64,000 nt of DNA. Origin: CAVTHW01 sp963734625. GTDB taxonomy: Bacteria; Acidobacteriota; Terriglobia; Bryobacterales; Bryobacteraceae. The notes below the pieces were generated by a model. It had not been told where the DNA came from. It ran no database searches and saw only the letters and a program-made list of their open reading frames with translations. The stretch lies in the NCBI GenBank assembly GCA_963734625.1, contig CAVTHW010000009.1, positions 1 to 64,000 of the forward strand. Reading direction: 5' to 3'. Made by a program: the position numbers and the translations under genes. This document shows, piece by piece, positions 32,678-40,125 of this stretch. Within the stretch, counting starts at the first letter, position 1. Every line of letters starts with the position of its first letter.

Positions 32678-35251
32678 TCAGTTCAGTTTCTCGATAATAA
32701 CGGAAGCGTTGACGCTGGGTTGTGTGCCTCCGGCCAAAGGTTGGAGGGTGCTCGCCGCGGCAGAAGTGTAATTTCGAATAGTCAGGACATCACCTGCTGC
32801 TACCGCGACTATGGCTTGTCCATTGTTTTGCTGAGTGCCTGCGCCTGAACCGTAGGTAGCCCCTGTAATCGCGACGCCGTTCAAGAACGCTGTGTACTGG
32901 CTGGGCTCCACTGTTGATAGGAAGAAAGTAATCTTGTAAATCCCGGAGCTGGTAAGTGCAATGTCGGAACTGCCGGTGGTATGCGCGATTCCAGCGGTGA
33001 GAATGCCGGTCGAGTCAAAAGTCACACTAGCACCTACCGCGACTACCTGAGAGCTTGTGTTGTAAACGTAACCGAACTCGGATAACCCGCCGGCTGGTCC
33101 GGTAGCGCCAGTCGGCCCAGCGGGGCCGATTGGACCAGGGACCGTGGAGGCCGCACCAGTTGGGCCGATAGGGCCGGCAGGACCAACTGGACCAGCGGGG
33201 CCGGCAGGCCCTGGAACAGTAGAAGCCGCTCCCTCCGGGCCAGCCGGACCTATGGGACCCGCCGGACCGGGGACCGTGGAATCAGCGCCTGCTGGGCCGG
33301 CAGGACCAACGGGACCAGTTGGGCCGGCGGGACCTGGAACAGTAGAATCCGCTCCAGTCGGGCCGGTCGGACCGATGGGACCCGCTGGACCCGGGACCGT
33401 GGAGGCAGGACCAGCGGGGCCGATGGGACCAGGAACAGTAGAATCCGCGCCCGCGGGGCCGGTCGGACCGATGGGACCCGCTGGACCAGGGACCGTGGAG
33501 GCAGGACCAGCGGGGCCGATGGGACCAGGAACAGTAGAATCCGCGCCTGCGGGGCCGGTCGGACCGATGGGACCCGCTGGACCAGGGACCGTGGAGGCAG
33601 GACCAGCGGGGCCGATGGGACCAGGGACTGTAGAATCCGCGCCTGGGGGACCAGTCGGACCGATGGGACCCGCTGGACCAGGGACCGTGGAGGCAGGACC
33701 AGCGGGGCCGATGGGACCAGGAACAGTAGAATCCGCGCCTGCGGGACCAGTCGGACCGATGGGACCCGCTGGACCAGGGACCGTGGAGGCAGGACCAGCG
33801 GGGCCGATGGGACCAGGAACAGTAGAATCCGCGCCCGCGGGACCGGTCGGACCGATGGGACCCGCTGGACCAGGGACCGTGGAGGCAGGACCAGCGGGGC
33901 CGATGGGACCAGGAACAGTAGAATCCGCGCCCGCGGGACCAGTCGGACCGATGGGACCCGCCGGACCAGGGACCGTGGAGGCAGGACCAGCGGGGCCGAT
34001 GGGACCAGGAACAGTAGAATCCGCGCCTGCGGGACCAGTCGGACCGATGGGACCCGCTGGACCAGGGACCGTGGAGGCAGGACCAGCGGGGCCTATGGGA
34101 CCAGGAACAGTAGAATCCGCGCCCGCGGGGCCGGTCGGACCGATGGGACCCGCTGGACCAGGGACCGTGGAGGCAGGACCAGCGGGGCCGATGGGACCAG
34201 GAACAGTAGAATCCGCGCCCGCGGGACCAGTCGGACCGATGGGACCGACTGGACCAGGGACGGTGGAGGCAGGACCAGCGGGGCCGATGGGACCAGGAAC
34301 AGTAGAAGCCTCTCCCGCGGGGCCGGTCGGACCGATGGGACCCGCCGGACCAGGGACCGTGGAGGCAGGACCGGCGGGGCCGATGGGACCAGGAACAGTA
34401 GAATCCGCGCCCGCGGGACCGGTCGGACCGATGGGACCCGCCGGACCAGGGACCGTGGAGGCAGGACCAGTAGGGCCGATGGGACCAGGAACAGTAGAAG
34501 CCTCTCCAGCGGGACCAGCCGGTCCGATGGGACCAGTTCTACCAGGGATCTTGGAGGCAGCACCTCTTGGGCCGATAGGACCAACGGGTCCGGCGGGGCC
34601 GACCGGACCCGGAACAGCGGAATCCGCACCCGCCGGACCGGCCGGACCTGTCGCGCCCTGCGGTCCCGGCTCACCTTGTGGTCCGGAAACTCCAGGTGGC
34701 CCCACACCGGCACGGAATGAAACGCTTAGCTCCGGGGCATGACTCGTAGATACGCTTTCCTTGCTGTCGAAAAATACCTCCGCGGCCGGCGTCTGCGGTG
34801 CAGCGGATAAGACAAACCCTTGGTTCAATTGCCGGCTCTGTAGCCACTTCTGAAGCGTGGCCGTCACATCAACCGTGACGAATTGCGACGCCTGCGAAAC
34901 GGTGAACGTGGCGATGAGAGCGCTTGAAACAGGCGCTGAGTTGTGGGTCAGCGTGTCTTCATCCCACGGCCAGGCTGCCTCGGAAACCTGGATCTCGCCG
35001 GCGGCGGCCACGCGGCCAACCCACAAGACAAGGTTGGCTCTTGATACATCTGAAGGGCTTAGATCGGGCGGCAACTTCGACAGGTCGAACTTCAGGAATG
35101 TTCTGTTGGTTCCGCCGGCGTGCAAGAAAGGAAGCGCGCCGAAGGTCACATCCGGATACCGACTATTCGAGTGAGCGTCCCCGCTAATCGGCAGCTCGTG
35201 GGCTAAACACGCCGCAGTCAACAATAGCGCGAATGCTACCCTGTAGTTCAT
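32678..35251 (-). CDS. Collagen-like surface protein with DNRLRE-like head and TNF/C1q-like tail
   Basis: ATG 35251 gives 857 residues with a signal peptide (YRVAFALLLTAACLAHELP). Residues 20-175 resemble the DNRLRE domain (TFLKFDLSKLPPDLSPSDV; TVDVTATLQKWLQSRQLNQG). Residues about 178-725 are Gly-Pro-X collagen repeats, mostly 32-residue blocks (GADSTVPGPIGPAGPASTVP and GPAGPIGPTGPA) with STV interruptions at regular intervals. The last 130 residues (FGYVYNTSSQVVAVGASVTF; IYKITFFLS; ISGATYG-like beta strands) resemble the trimerising TNF/C1q-like domain of BclA. It is probably a trimeric surface fibre. Repeat number may vary between strains. Confidence 0.85.
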   Translation of the reverse strand: MNYRVAFALLLTAACLAHELPISGDAHSNSRYPDVTFGALPFLHAGGTNRTFLKFDLSKLPPDLSPSDVSRANLVLWVGRVAAAGEIQVSEAAWPWDEDTLTHNSAPVSSALIATFTVSQASQFVTVDVTATLQKWLQSRQLNQGFVLSAAPQTPAAEVFFDSKESVSTSHAPELSVSFRAGVGPPGVSGPQGEPGPQGATGPAGPAGADSAVPGPVGPAGPVGPIGPRGAASKIPGRTGPIGPAGPAGEASTVPGPIGPTGPASTVPGPAGPIGPTGPAGADSTVPGPIGPAGPASTVPGPAGPIGPTGPAGEASTVPGPIGPAGPASTVPGPVGPIGPTGPAGADSTVPGPIGPAGPASTVPGPAGPIGPTGPAGADSTVPGPIGPAGPASTVPGPAGPIGPTGPAGADSTVPGPIGPAGPASTVPGPAGPIGPTGPAGADSTVPGPIGPAGPASTVPGPAGPIGPTGPAGADSTVPGPIGPAGPASTVPGPAGPIGPTGPAGADSTVPGPIGPAGPASTVPGPAGPIGPTGPPGADSTVPGPIGPAGPASTVPGPAGPIGPTGPAGADSTVPGPIGPAGPASTVPGPAGPIGPTGPAGADSTVPGPIGPAGPASTVPGPAGPIGPTGPTGADSTVPGPAGPTGPVGPAGPAGADSTVPGPAGPIGPAGPEGAASTVPGPAGPAGPVGPAGPIGPTGAASTVPGPIGPAGPTGATGPAGGLSEFGYVYNTSSQVVAVGASVTFDSTGILTAGIAHTTGSSDIALTSSGIYKITFFLSTVEPSQYTAFLNGVAITGATYGSGAGTQQNNGQAIVAVAAGDVLTIRNYTSAAASTLQPLAGGTQPSVNASVIIEKLN
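33331..34582. repeat. 96-bp tandem repeat array inside the collagen-like gene
   Basis: The word AGGAACAGTAGAATCC, or a close variant, recurs at exactly 96-bp steps from 33431 to 34487 (33431, 33527, 33623 and so on), giving about 12 units. Units differ at a few synonymous positions (GCGCCTGCG versus GCGCCCGCG), so the array is not a recent perfect amplification. Each unit encodes 32 residues. Confidence 0.92.
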
Positions 35252-35344
35252 GACTGAGTAGTGGATAGTCCTCAAGATTTTTCTCGTCTCCACTATTTCG
35301 GAGAGAAAGATCGAAGTGAGACCACTGAAGAAGCAGGAAGAGAA

Positions 35345-36553
35345 ATGCGCTTCGCGGTCATTCGCCTCTACGTCCTCGTGGCTCTCGTTCGGACCTCGTT
35401 TGGGGCGGATTTCTCTTTCGTTGGAACGTTCGCTCAGGATGATGAGCGGAGGCAGTTCAGCTTTACCCTCATCCAGCCGGGGATTGTCGTCTTACGCACC
35501 TGGTCCTACGCGGGCGGCATAAACTCGACGGGAGCGCTAATTGAAGGCGGCGGATTTGACCCGTCGCTCTCGCTTTTCGATTCTACCGGCCTGTTGCTCG
35601 CCACCAATCGCGATGGGGGCTGCAACAACGTCCCCGCAGACCGTGTCACCACCTGGTGTTGGGATGCCTTCATCGCCATGCCACTGCCGAAGGGCACCTA
35701 CCAGCTCGTCTTGACGGAATCGGAGAACACGCCGCTGGGGCCGTATATGGCTGGTCCATTCGTGTATGACGGAGCGGGGAACTTCACGGCGGCCCCGGGT
35801 ATCACGGCGCCGGCAGGGTTCTGGGACTACTCGCCCAACCGCCGCAACAATTCCTATGCCGTGGACATCAGCGGCGTCGATTTCGCCCAATTGCAGCTCC
35901 TGCCTGCAAGCGGCGCTGTTGTCAATAGCGCGAGCTTTCAGGCTGGCCCGGCCGGCCCAAACGCGATCTTGACCTTCTTCTACCCCGATTTTCCCGGCGC
36001 GCAGCCCTTGCGCGTTCTGATCGACGGACTGAGCGCGGAGATCCTCTATAACGCTCCCACGCAACTGAACTTCGTAGTCCCGCCAACCGCGATCCCCAAC
36101 TCGAGCGCCGCTTTGCAGATTTCAAGCGGCGGCAATTTGTTGCTGGCAACGCTGCTGCCGATTGCAGATGCCTCGCCGGGGCTGTTCACTGCCAACCAAT
36201 CGGGAACCGGGCAGGCCAGCGTCCTGAATCAGGACTACACCTACAACGGAGCCGACGCTCCCGCCGTGCCCGCGGCGCGCGGATCGATCCTAATGGTGTA
36301 CGGAACCGGCTTCGGCGTCGCCAATCCTCCCGGACAGGACGGGCTTTCCTGGCTCGCCTCGGCGGTCAGCGCAATTATCGGGGGACTCCCCGCCGAGGTG
36401 ACCTTCGCCGGGCTGGCGCCCGGATATACTCCAGGTCTCCAACAGATCAACGTCCGTATTCCGGACGGCTGCCCGACCGGAGCGGCGGTTCCGATACAGC
36501 TGCAGATCGGGGGGCACAGCACTCAGCTAGGGACCACCATCGCCGTGAGATAG
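35345..36553 (+). CDS. Exported protein with C-terminal TIGR03437-like (Solibacter-type) domain
   Basis: ATG 35345, preceded by AGGAAGAG, gives 402 residues with signal peptide FAVIRLYVLVALVRTSFGA. Residues 20-175 form a beta-rich domain (GTFAQDDERRQFSFTLIQPG; FDPSLSLFDSTGLLLATN; KGTYQLVLTESENTPLGP) of the DVUA0089/PPC-like type, typical of extracellular proteins. Residues about 185-402 match the TIGR03437 pattern: LRVLIDGLSAEILYNAPTQLNFVVP, PGLFTANQSGTGQASVLNQD, GSILMVYGTGFG, AGLAPGYTPGLQQINVRIPDG. That domain is nearly restricted to Solibacter relatives, making it a taxonomic marker. It is divergent from the collagen-like gene across 93 bp. Confidence 0.82.
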   Translation: MRFAVIRLYVLVALVRTSFGADFSFVGTFAQDDERRQFSFTLIQPGIVVLRTWSYAGGINSTGALIEGGGFDPSLSLFDSTGLLLATNRDGGCNNVPADRVTTWCWDAFIAMPLPKGTYQLVLTESENTPLGPYMAGPFVYDGAGNFTAAPGITAPAGFWDYSPNRRNNSYAVDISGVDFAQLQLLPASGAVVNSASFQAGPAGPNAILTFFYPDFPGAQPLRVLIDGLSAEILYNAPTQLNFVVPPTAIPNSSAALQISSGGNLLLATLLPIADASPGLFTANQSGTGQASVLNQDYTYNGADAPAVPAARGSILMVYGTGFGVANPPGQDGLSWLASAVSAIIGGLPAEVTFAGLAPGYTPGLQQINVRIPDGCPTGAAVPIQLQIGGHSTQLGTTIAVR

Positions 36554-36569
36554 TTTCGGTAGATCCGGC

Positions 36570-38084
36570 TCATTTGCTCTGCAGACGTTCCAGCAGAGCC
36601 GTGTCGATCTTGGCCTTCACCGTGCGGCGGTCGATCTCGAGACGCCGCGCCGTCTCCTCGTAGCTGCCGGTTTGGGCGTAGACCAGGGTGCAATAGCGGC
36701 TCAGCAGCTCGGACGCGGTCAACTTTCCGATGCGCGCCGGCTGAAACAGGTCGCCGGAAGCTTCCTCGGCCGCGGCGCGCGCCGGCCGGTATTCCTTCCG
36801 GATAAGAAGATTGCGCGCGCACTGTTCCAGTTCCCGGTAATTGCCGGGCCACTCGTAGTCGGCGCCGAGATTGGATGTAATCCATGCCAACGCCTCCCCC
36901 GCCAGCGTGTCCGCCTCGGGGCCCGCCACGCGCCGCGCCATGAACAGGACGAGTTCCGGCAGCACCTCCGGGGACTCGCGTATCTGCCGGCTCAGAGAAG
37001 GAGTCTCGATCATGTCCGCGCACAGCCGGTAGTACAGATCCTCGCGGAACTTCCCTTCGCGGATCGCCGCCGGCAGCCTCCTGTTCGTGGCCGCGATGAG
37101 CTTGCCCCGAAACTGCTTCCCGGCCGTGTCGCCCACCGGGTGAAATGTCCGCGTCTCGATGACTCGCAGCAACTTGACCTGAATTTCGGGGTCTAGGTCC
37201 CCGATCTCGTCAAGGAAGACGCTGCCCAGCGGCGAGCACGCTTCCAGCCACCCGCGTTTGTCCCCGACCGCGCCGGTGAACGCGCCGCGCCGGTGTCCGA
37301 ACAGCTCGGACTCCACCAGCGTGCCGGCCAGCGCCGCGATGTTGAGCGGATGAAACGAGTCTGAGAGGTCGTCCTCGAACGCCAGCCGCTTGTCATCGAA
37401 TGGAACGTAGCGCGAAAGGGCTATGGCCCGCGCCACCAGTTCCTTCCCCGTGCCGGATGGCCCGGTGATCAGCGTGGCGAAGTCGCTCATCCGGTCAAAC
37501 AGCGTGCGCCGGTAGCGGCGGATGTCGTGGGTGAACACCGATTGCCAAACCGCCGCGCGCAGGCGGGCGGCCGGCAGCGAGCTGCCGATGATGAATCCGT
37601 AGATGTTATGGAAGGCGCGTACGATCTGGTAGTAGCAGGCGAAGGTGTGTTTGGGCTCGTGCCCGGTTGGCAGCGCGACGCCGGGAATTCGGAAAAGCCG
37701 TTCCCAATCGTTCAGGAACCGCGTATAGAATCCCCATCGGCCCCCCGCCTGCTCATAGATGGAATCGTGATGCCGGTGGTAGATCCAATACAGACACGCG
37801 TCTTCGTATAGTTCCAGCTCTTCCCGGGATGCGGTGGGCTCGACCGCCAGCCGGTCCCGCAGCGAGGGCAGGACCTCGGTAAGCCGCGCCGCGATCTTGG
37901 TGGTGTTGGCGCGGGGACGGTCCGGGTCAGCCACACGCATGCTCCAGAAAGGATCGCCCTCGACGAATTCCTTGCCGAGCGCCAGGCGCTCGTACTCGGG
38001 TAGCTCGGACAGGAAGGGATTGCAGTAGCCGATCCGGGAGACGGCCTCCAGGAAGATGCGCTCACGGCCGGTAAGAAGGGGCAT
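36570..38084 (-). CDS. Sigma-54-dependent transcriptional activator
   Basis: ATG 38084 gives 504 residues. The N-terminal 210 residues are helical and match no receiver, GAF or PAS domain that I know. The AAA+ domain follows: Walker A ITGPSGTGKELVARAIA, LVESELFGHRRGAFTGAVGD (GAFTGA sigma-54 contact), Walker B GSVFLDEIGDLDPEIQVKLL, FREDLYYRLCADMIETP, and arginine finger YEWPGNYRELEQCARNLL. A Fis-like helix-turn-helix ends the protein (SYEETARRLEIDRRTVKAKI). It should activate sigma-54 promoters. The divergent small membrane gene and the direct repeats ahead of its own start make autoregulation or control of that neighbour likely. Confidence 0.88.
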   Translation of the reverse strand: MPLLTGRERIFLEAVSRIGYCNPFLSELPEYERLALGKEFVEGDPFWSMRVADPDRPRANTTKIAARLTEVLPSLRDRLAVEPTASREELELYEDACLYWIYHRHHDSIYEQAGGRWGFYTRFLNDWERLFRIPGVALPTGHEPKHTFACYYQIVRAFHNIYGFIIGSSLPAARLRAAVWQSVFTHDIRRYRRTLFDRMSDFATLITGPSGTGKELVARAIALSRYVPFDDKRLAFEDDLSDSFHPLNIAALAGTLVESELFGHRRGAFTGAVGDKRGWLEACSPLGSVFLDEIGDLDPEIQVKLLRVIETRTFHPVGDTAGKQFRGKLIAATNRRLPAAIREGKFREDLYYRLCADMIETPSLSRQIRESPEVLPELVLFMARRVAGPEADTLAGEALAWITSNLGADYEWPGNYRELEQCARNLLIRKEYRPARAAAEEASGDLFQPARIGKLTASELLSRYCTLVYAQTGSYEETARRLEIDRRTVKAKIDTALLERLQSK

Positions 38085-38085
38085 A

Positions 38086-38118
38086 CATGGATTGTATATC
38101 CAACAGCATGGATTGTAT
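38086..38118. promoter_or_regulatory. 12-bp direct repeats upstream of the sigma-54 activator
   Basis: CATGGATTGTAT occurs at 38086-38097 and again perfectly at 38107-38118, a 21-bp period equal to two DNA turns. They begin 2 bp upstream of the activator's start codon and lie in the 142-bp divergent gap. The spacing is right for two dimers bound on one DNA face, so they may be an operator or enhancer. No experimental support. Confidence 0.5.
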
Positions 38119-38226
38119 GCGCCCTTGGCCATATTCTTCTTCCTTCGACGGCCGAACTCGTTCATAATCAACGGCAGGCCATCTGGGCCGCGAATTGCTT
38201 TTGTCCAAGCCGGAGGTTGGAACGAC

Positions 38227-38595
38227 ATGCAGCGGATCGCCAATCGGTTGCTTTTCTGGACGCCCAGGACGCTGTGCATCATGTTTGCGGCTTTTGTCAG
38301 TATGTTCGCCTTGGACGTGTTCGGCGAAGGTTACGGATTCTGGGGGACGGTGTTGGCTCTGGCGATGCACATGATCCCGACGGCGCTACTGGTCCTGGTG
38401 CTGGTAATCTCCTGGCGCTGGGAGTGGGTGGGCGGGGTTCTGTTTCCAACGCTTGGAGTGTTGTACATCGTCACCATGTGGCACCGCCCGTTCCCCTGGC
38501 ACGTGTACGTTCTCATGTCCGGCCCGCTGTTTCTGCTGGGCGGTCTGTTCCTGCTGAACTGGGTCTACCATGCGGAGCTGCGGGTCAGGGGGTGA
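38227..38595 (+). CDS. Small four-helix membrane protein (DUF7670-like)
   Basis: ATG 38227, preceded by GGAGG at 38214, gives 122 residues with four hydrophobic segments: ALLFWTPRTLCIMFAAFVS region, FWGTVLALAMHMIPTALLV, WVGGVLFPTLGVLYIV and LMSGPLFLLGGLFLLNWV. The FALDVFGEGYGFW segment is shared with small membrane proteins named DUF7670, as I remember them. Function unknown. It is divergent from the sigma-54 activator and could be its target, although I could not pick out a clear -24/-12 element. Confidence 0.78.
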   Translation: MQRIANRLLFWTPRTLCIMFAAFVSMFALDVFGEGYGFWGTVLALAMHMIPTALLVLVLVISWRWEWVGGVLFPTLGVLYIVTMWHRPFPWHVYVLMSGPLFLLGGLFLLNWVYHAELRVRG

Positions 38596-38715
38596 GAGCA
38601 GTGGCTTGGTCCTTACTGGAGAGCCCTTGGCAGGGCGGCTGGGCGCCTCTGGCGCAGCGGCCCTGCTGCATTACGAGCGGTAACACGGTCAATCGCGTGT
38701 TACTGGAGAGCTGTC

Positions 38716-40101
38716 ATGAATGAGGAGATTGCAGAGCGAATTGAGAAGACGCTGAACCGAAACGAGGCTCAGGCGGAGCGGTTCGCCAACCGGACCCGGC
38801 TGTCGTTCATGGTTGTGGTCACTTTCGTAGTCCTGCTGAACCTGCGCGCCTCTTCGGGCTACGCCAACGTGGTCAACCTCTCCGCCGTCGGCGCCGCCTA
38901 TTTGCAGGGGCTGGTGGTGTACTTTGCGCTTGAGCGAAAGGCCTACCGGCCTGCTATGAAGTATGTGACCTCCTTGTTCGACGTCACGCTGTTGTGCCTG
39001 GTCCTCTTTCTCTATACGAAAGCCGAGATTCTCTCGGTCAGCCTGAAGAATCCGGCTTTTCTGCTGCTATTCCCACTGATTACGCTGACCGTGCTCCGCT
39101 ACGATCCCATGCTCACCGCCGTGACCGGAGGGTGGGCGACGTTGCTGTACGGGTGTTTGTTCGTCTACGTCTGGCGGCACACGGGGATCGAAGGGGGCGG
39201 TTACACGGCCGAGCTGTTCAGCCCGGCCGTCACCTGGGTAGGACAGGGCACGAAGATCCTGATTTTGATTGCCTTCGTAATTGTCGCTTCTTACCTCGCG
39301 GGGCATACGCGCTCGATGTTCCACAAGCTGGTGCGCAAGGAGGTCGCGCTTCTTAGCGAGAAGGAGGCCATCGAACGGGAACTCGAGCTGGCATCCACGG
39401 TACAGGCAGCTTTGCTGCCGCGCCAGCATGTGCCCGATTACCATCTGCAACTTCACGGAACGATCATGCCTGGAAGGTATGTCGGCGGCGACTACTACGA
39501 CTTCATCAGGCTTCCCGGCAGCACCGTGCTGATGGTGGTGGCGGACGTGGCCGGCAAGGGCGTTCCGGCGGCGCTCATCATGTCCACGGTGCGCGCGTCG
39601 GTGCATTTGTTCGCCTCGATGCACCTCAGTCTGGAGGAGCTGATCGAACGGCTTAACGTGCTCCTTTACGAGAGCACTACTCCCGACGGCTACGTGACTC
39701 TGTTCGCGGCGGAGATCGATGCCGCCGGCAACTCGATCACCTACGTCAATGCGGGACACCCGCCGCCCATCCTCTACTTGAACGGCCGGGTCAGACTGCT
39801 GCGGAGCGGCACTATGCCTTTAGGTCTTTTTCCCGCACTGGCCGGACTGCAGGCGGCCAAGGAGGAGTACTCTCCCGGGAGCATCCTGGTGGCCTGTACA
39901 GACGGAATATGGGAACGTTCCAACGCGGCGGGGGAGTTGTTTGGCGAGAGCGGGCTGCGCCAGTTCGTATTGGAGAACGACGCGGAGGATTGCGCCGTCT
40001 TCGCCCAGGGACTGCTGGAGCGAGTCAGGGTGTTTGGGGCGAATCTCCCTATGGAAGATGACGCCACGCTGGCGGTGGCGCGGTTCACGGCGAGAACCTA
40101 A
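38716..40101 (+). CDS. Membrane-bound SpoIIE/PP2C-type serine phosphatase
   Basis: 461 residues. Six hydrophobic helices occupy residues 28-205 (FMVVVTFVVLLNL through ILILIAFVIVASYLAG). A short coiled coil follows (KEAIERELELASTVQAALLP), then a phosphatase domain with metal ligands in VGGDYYDFI, VADVAGKGVPAALIM, VNAGHPPPILY and CTDGIWERSN, ending MEDDATLAVARF. This RsbU-like layout acts on anti-sigma-antagonist proteins in partner-switching regulation. No RsbW or STAS protein is adjacent. The gene is first in a long co-directional series. Confidence 0.88.
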   Translation: MNEEIAERIEKTLNRNEAQAERFANRTRLSFMVVVTFVVLLNLRASSGYANVVNLSAVGAAYLQGLVVYFALERKAYRPAMKYVTSLFDVTLLCLVLFLYTKAEILSVSLKNPAFLLLFPLITLTVLRYDPMLTAVTGGWATLLYGCLFVYVWRHTGIEGGGYTAELFSPAVTWVGQGTKILILIAFVIVASYLAGHTRSMFHKLVRKEVALLSEKEAIERELELASTVQAALLPRQHVPDYHLQLHGTIMPGRYVGGDYYDFIRLPGSTVLMVVADVAGKGVPAALIMSTVRASVHLFASMHLSLEELIERLNVLLYESTTPDGYVTLFAAEIDAAGNSITYVNAGHPPPILYLNGRVRLLRSGTMPLGLFPALAGLQAAKEEYSPGSILVACTDGIWERSNAAGELFGESGLRQFVLENDAEDCAVFAQGLLERVRVFGANLPMEDDATLAVARFTART

Positions 40102-40125
40102 CGCCGTAAAGGGAATGTACAAGCC

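Noticed and set aside
33331..34582. Regular repeats resembling a CRISPR array
   Set aside because: The period is 96 bp with no distinct spacers, and the array is inside an open frame with Gly-Pro-X coding.
33144..34742. Long plus-strand open frame encoding a GPX-repeat protein
   Set aside because: Antisense image of the collagen array; it has no signal peptide or flanking domains, while the minus-strand gene has both.
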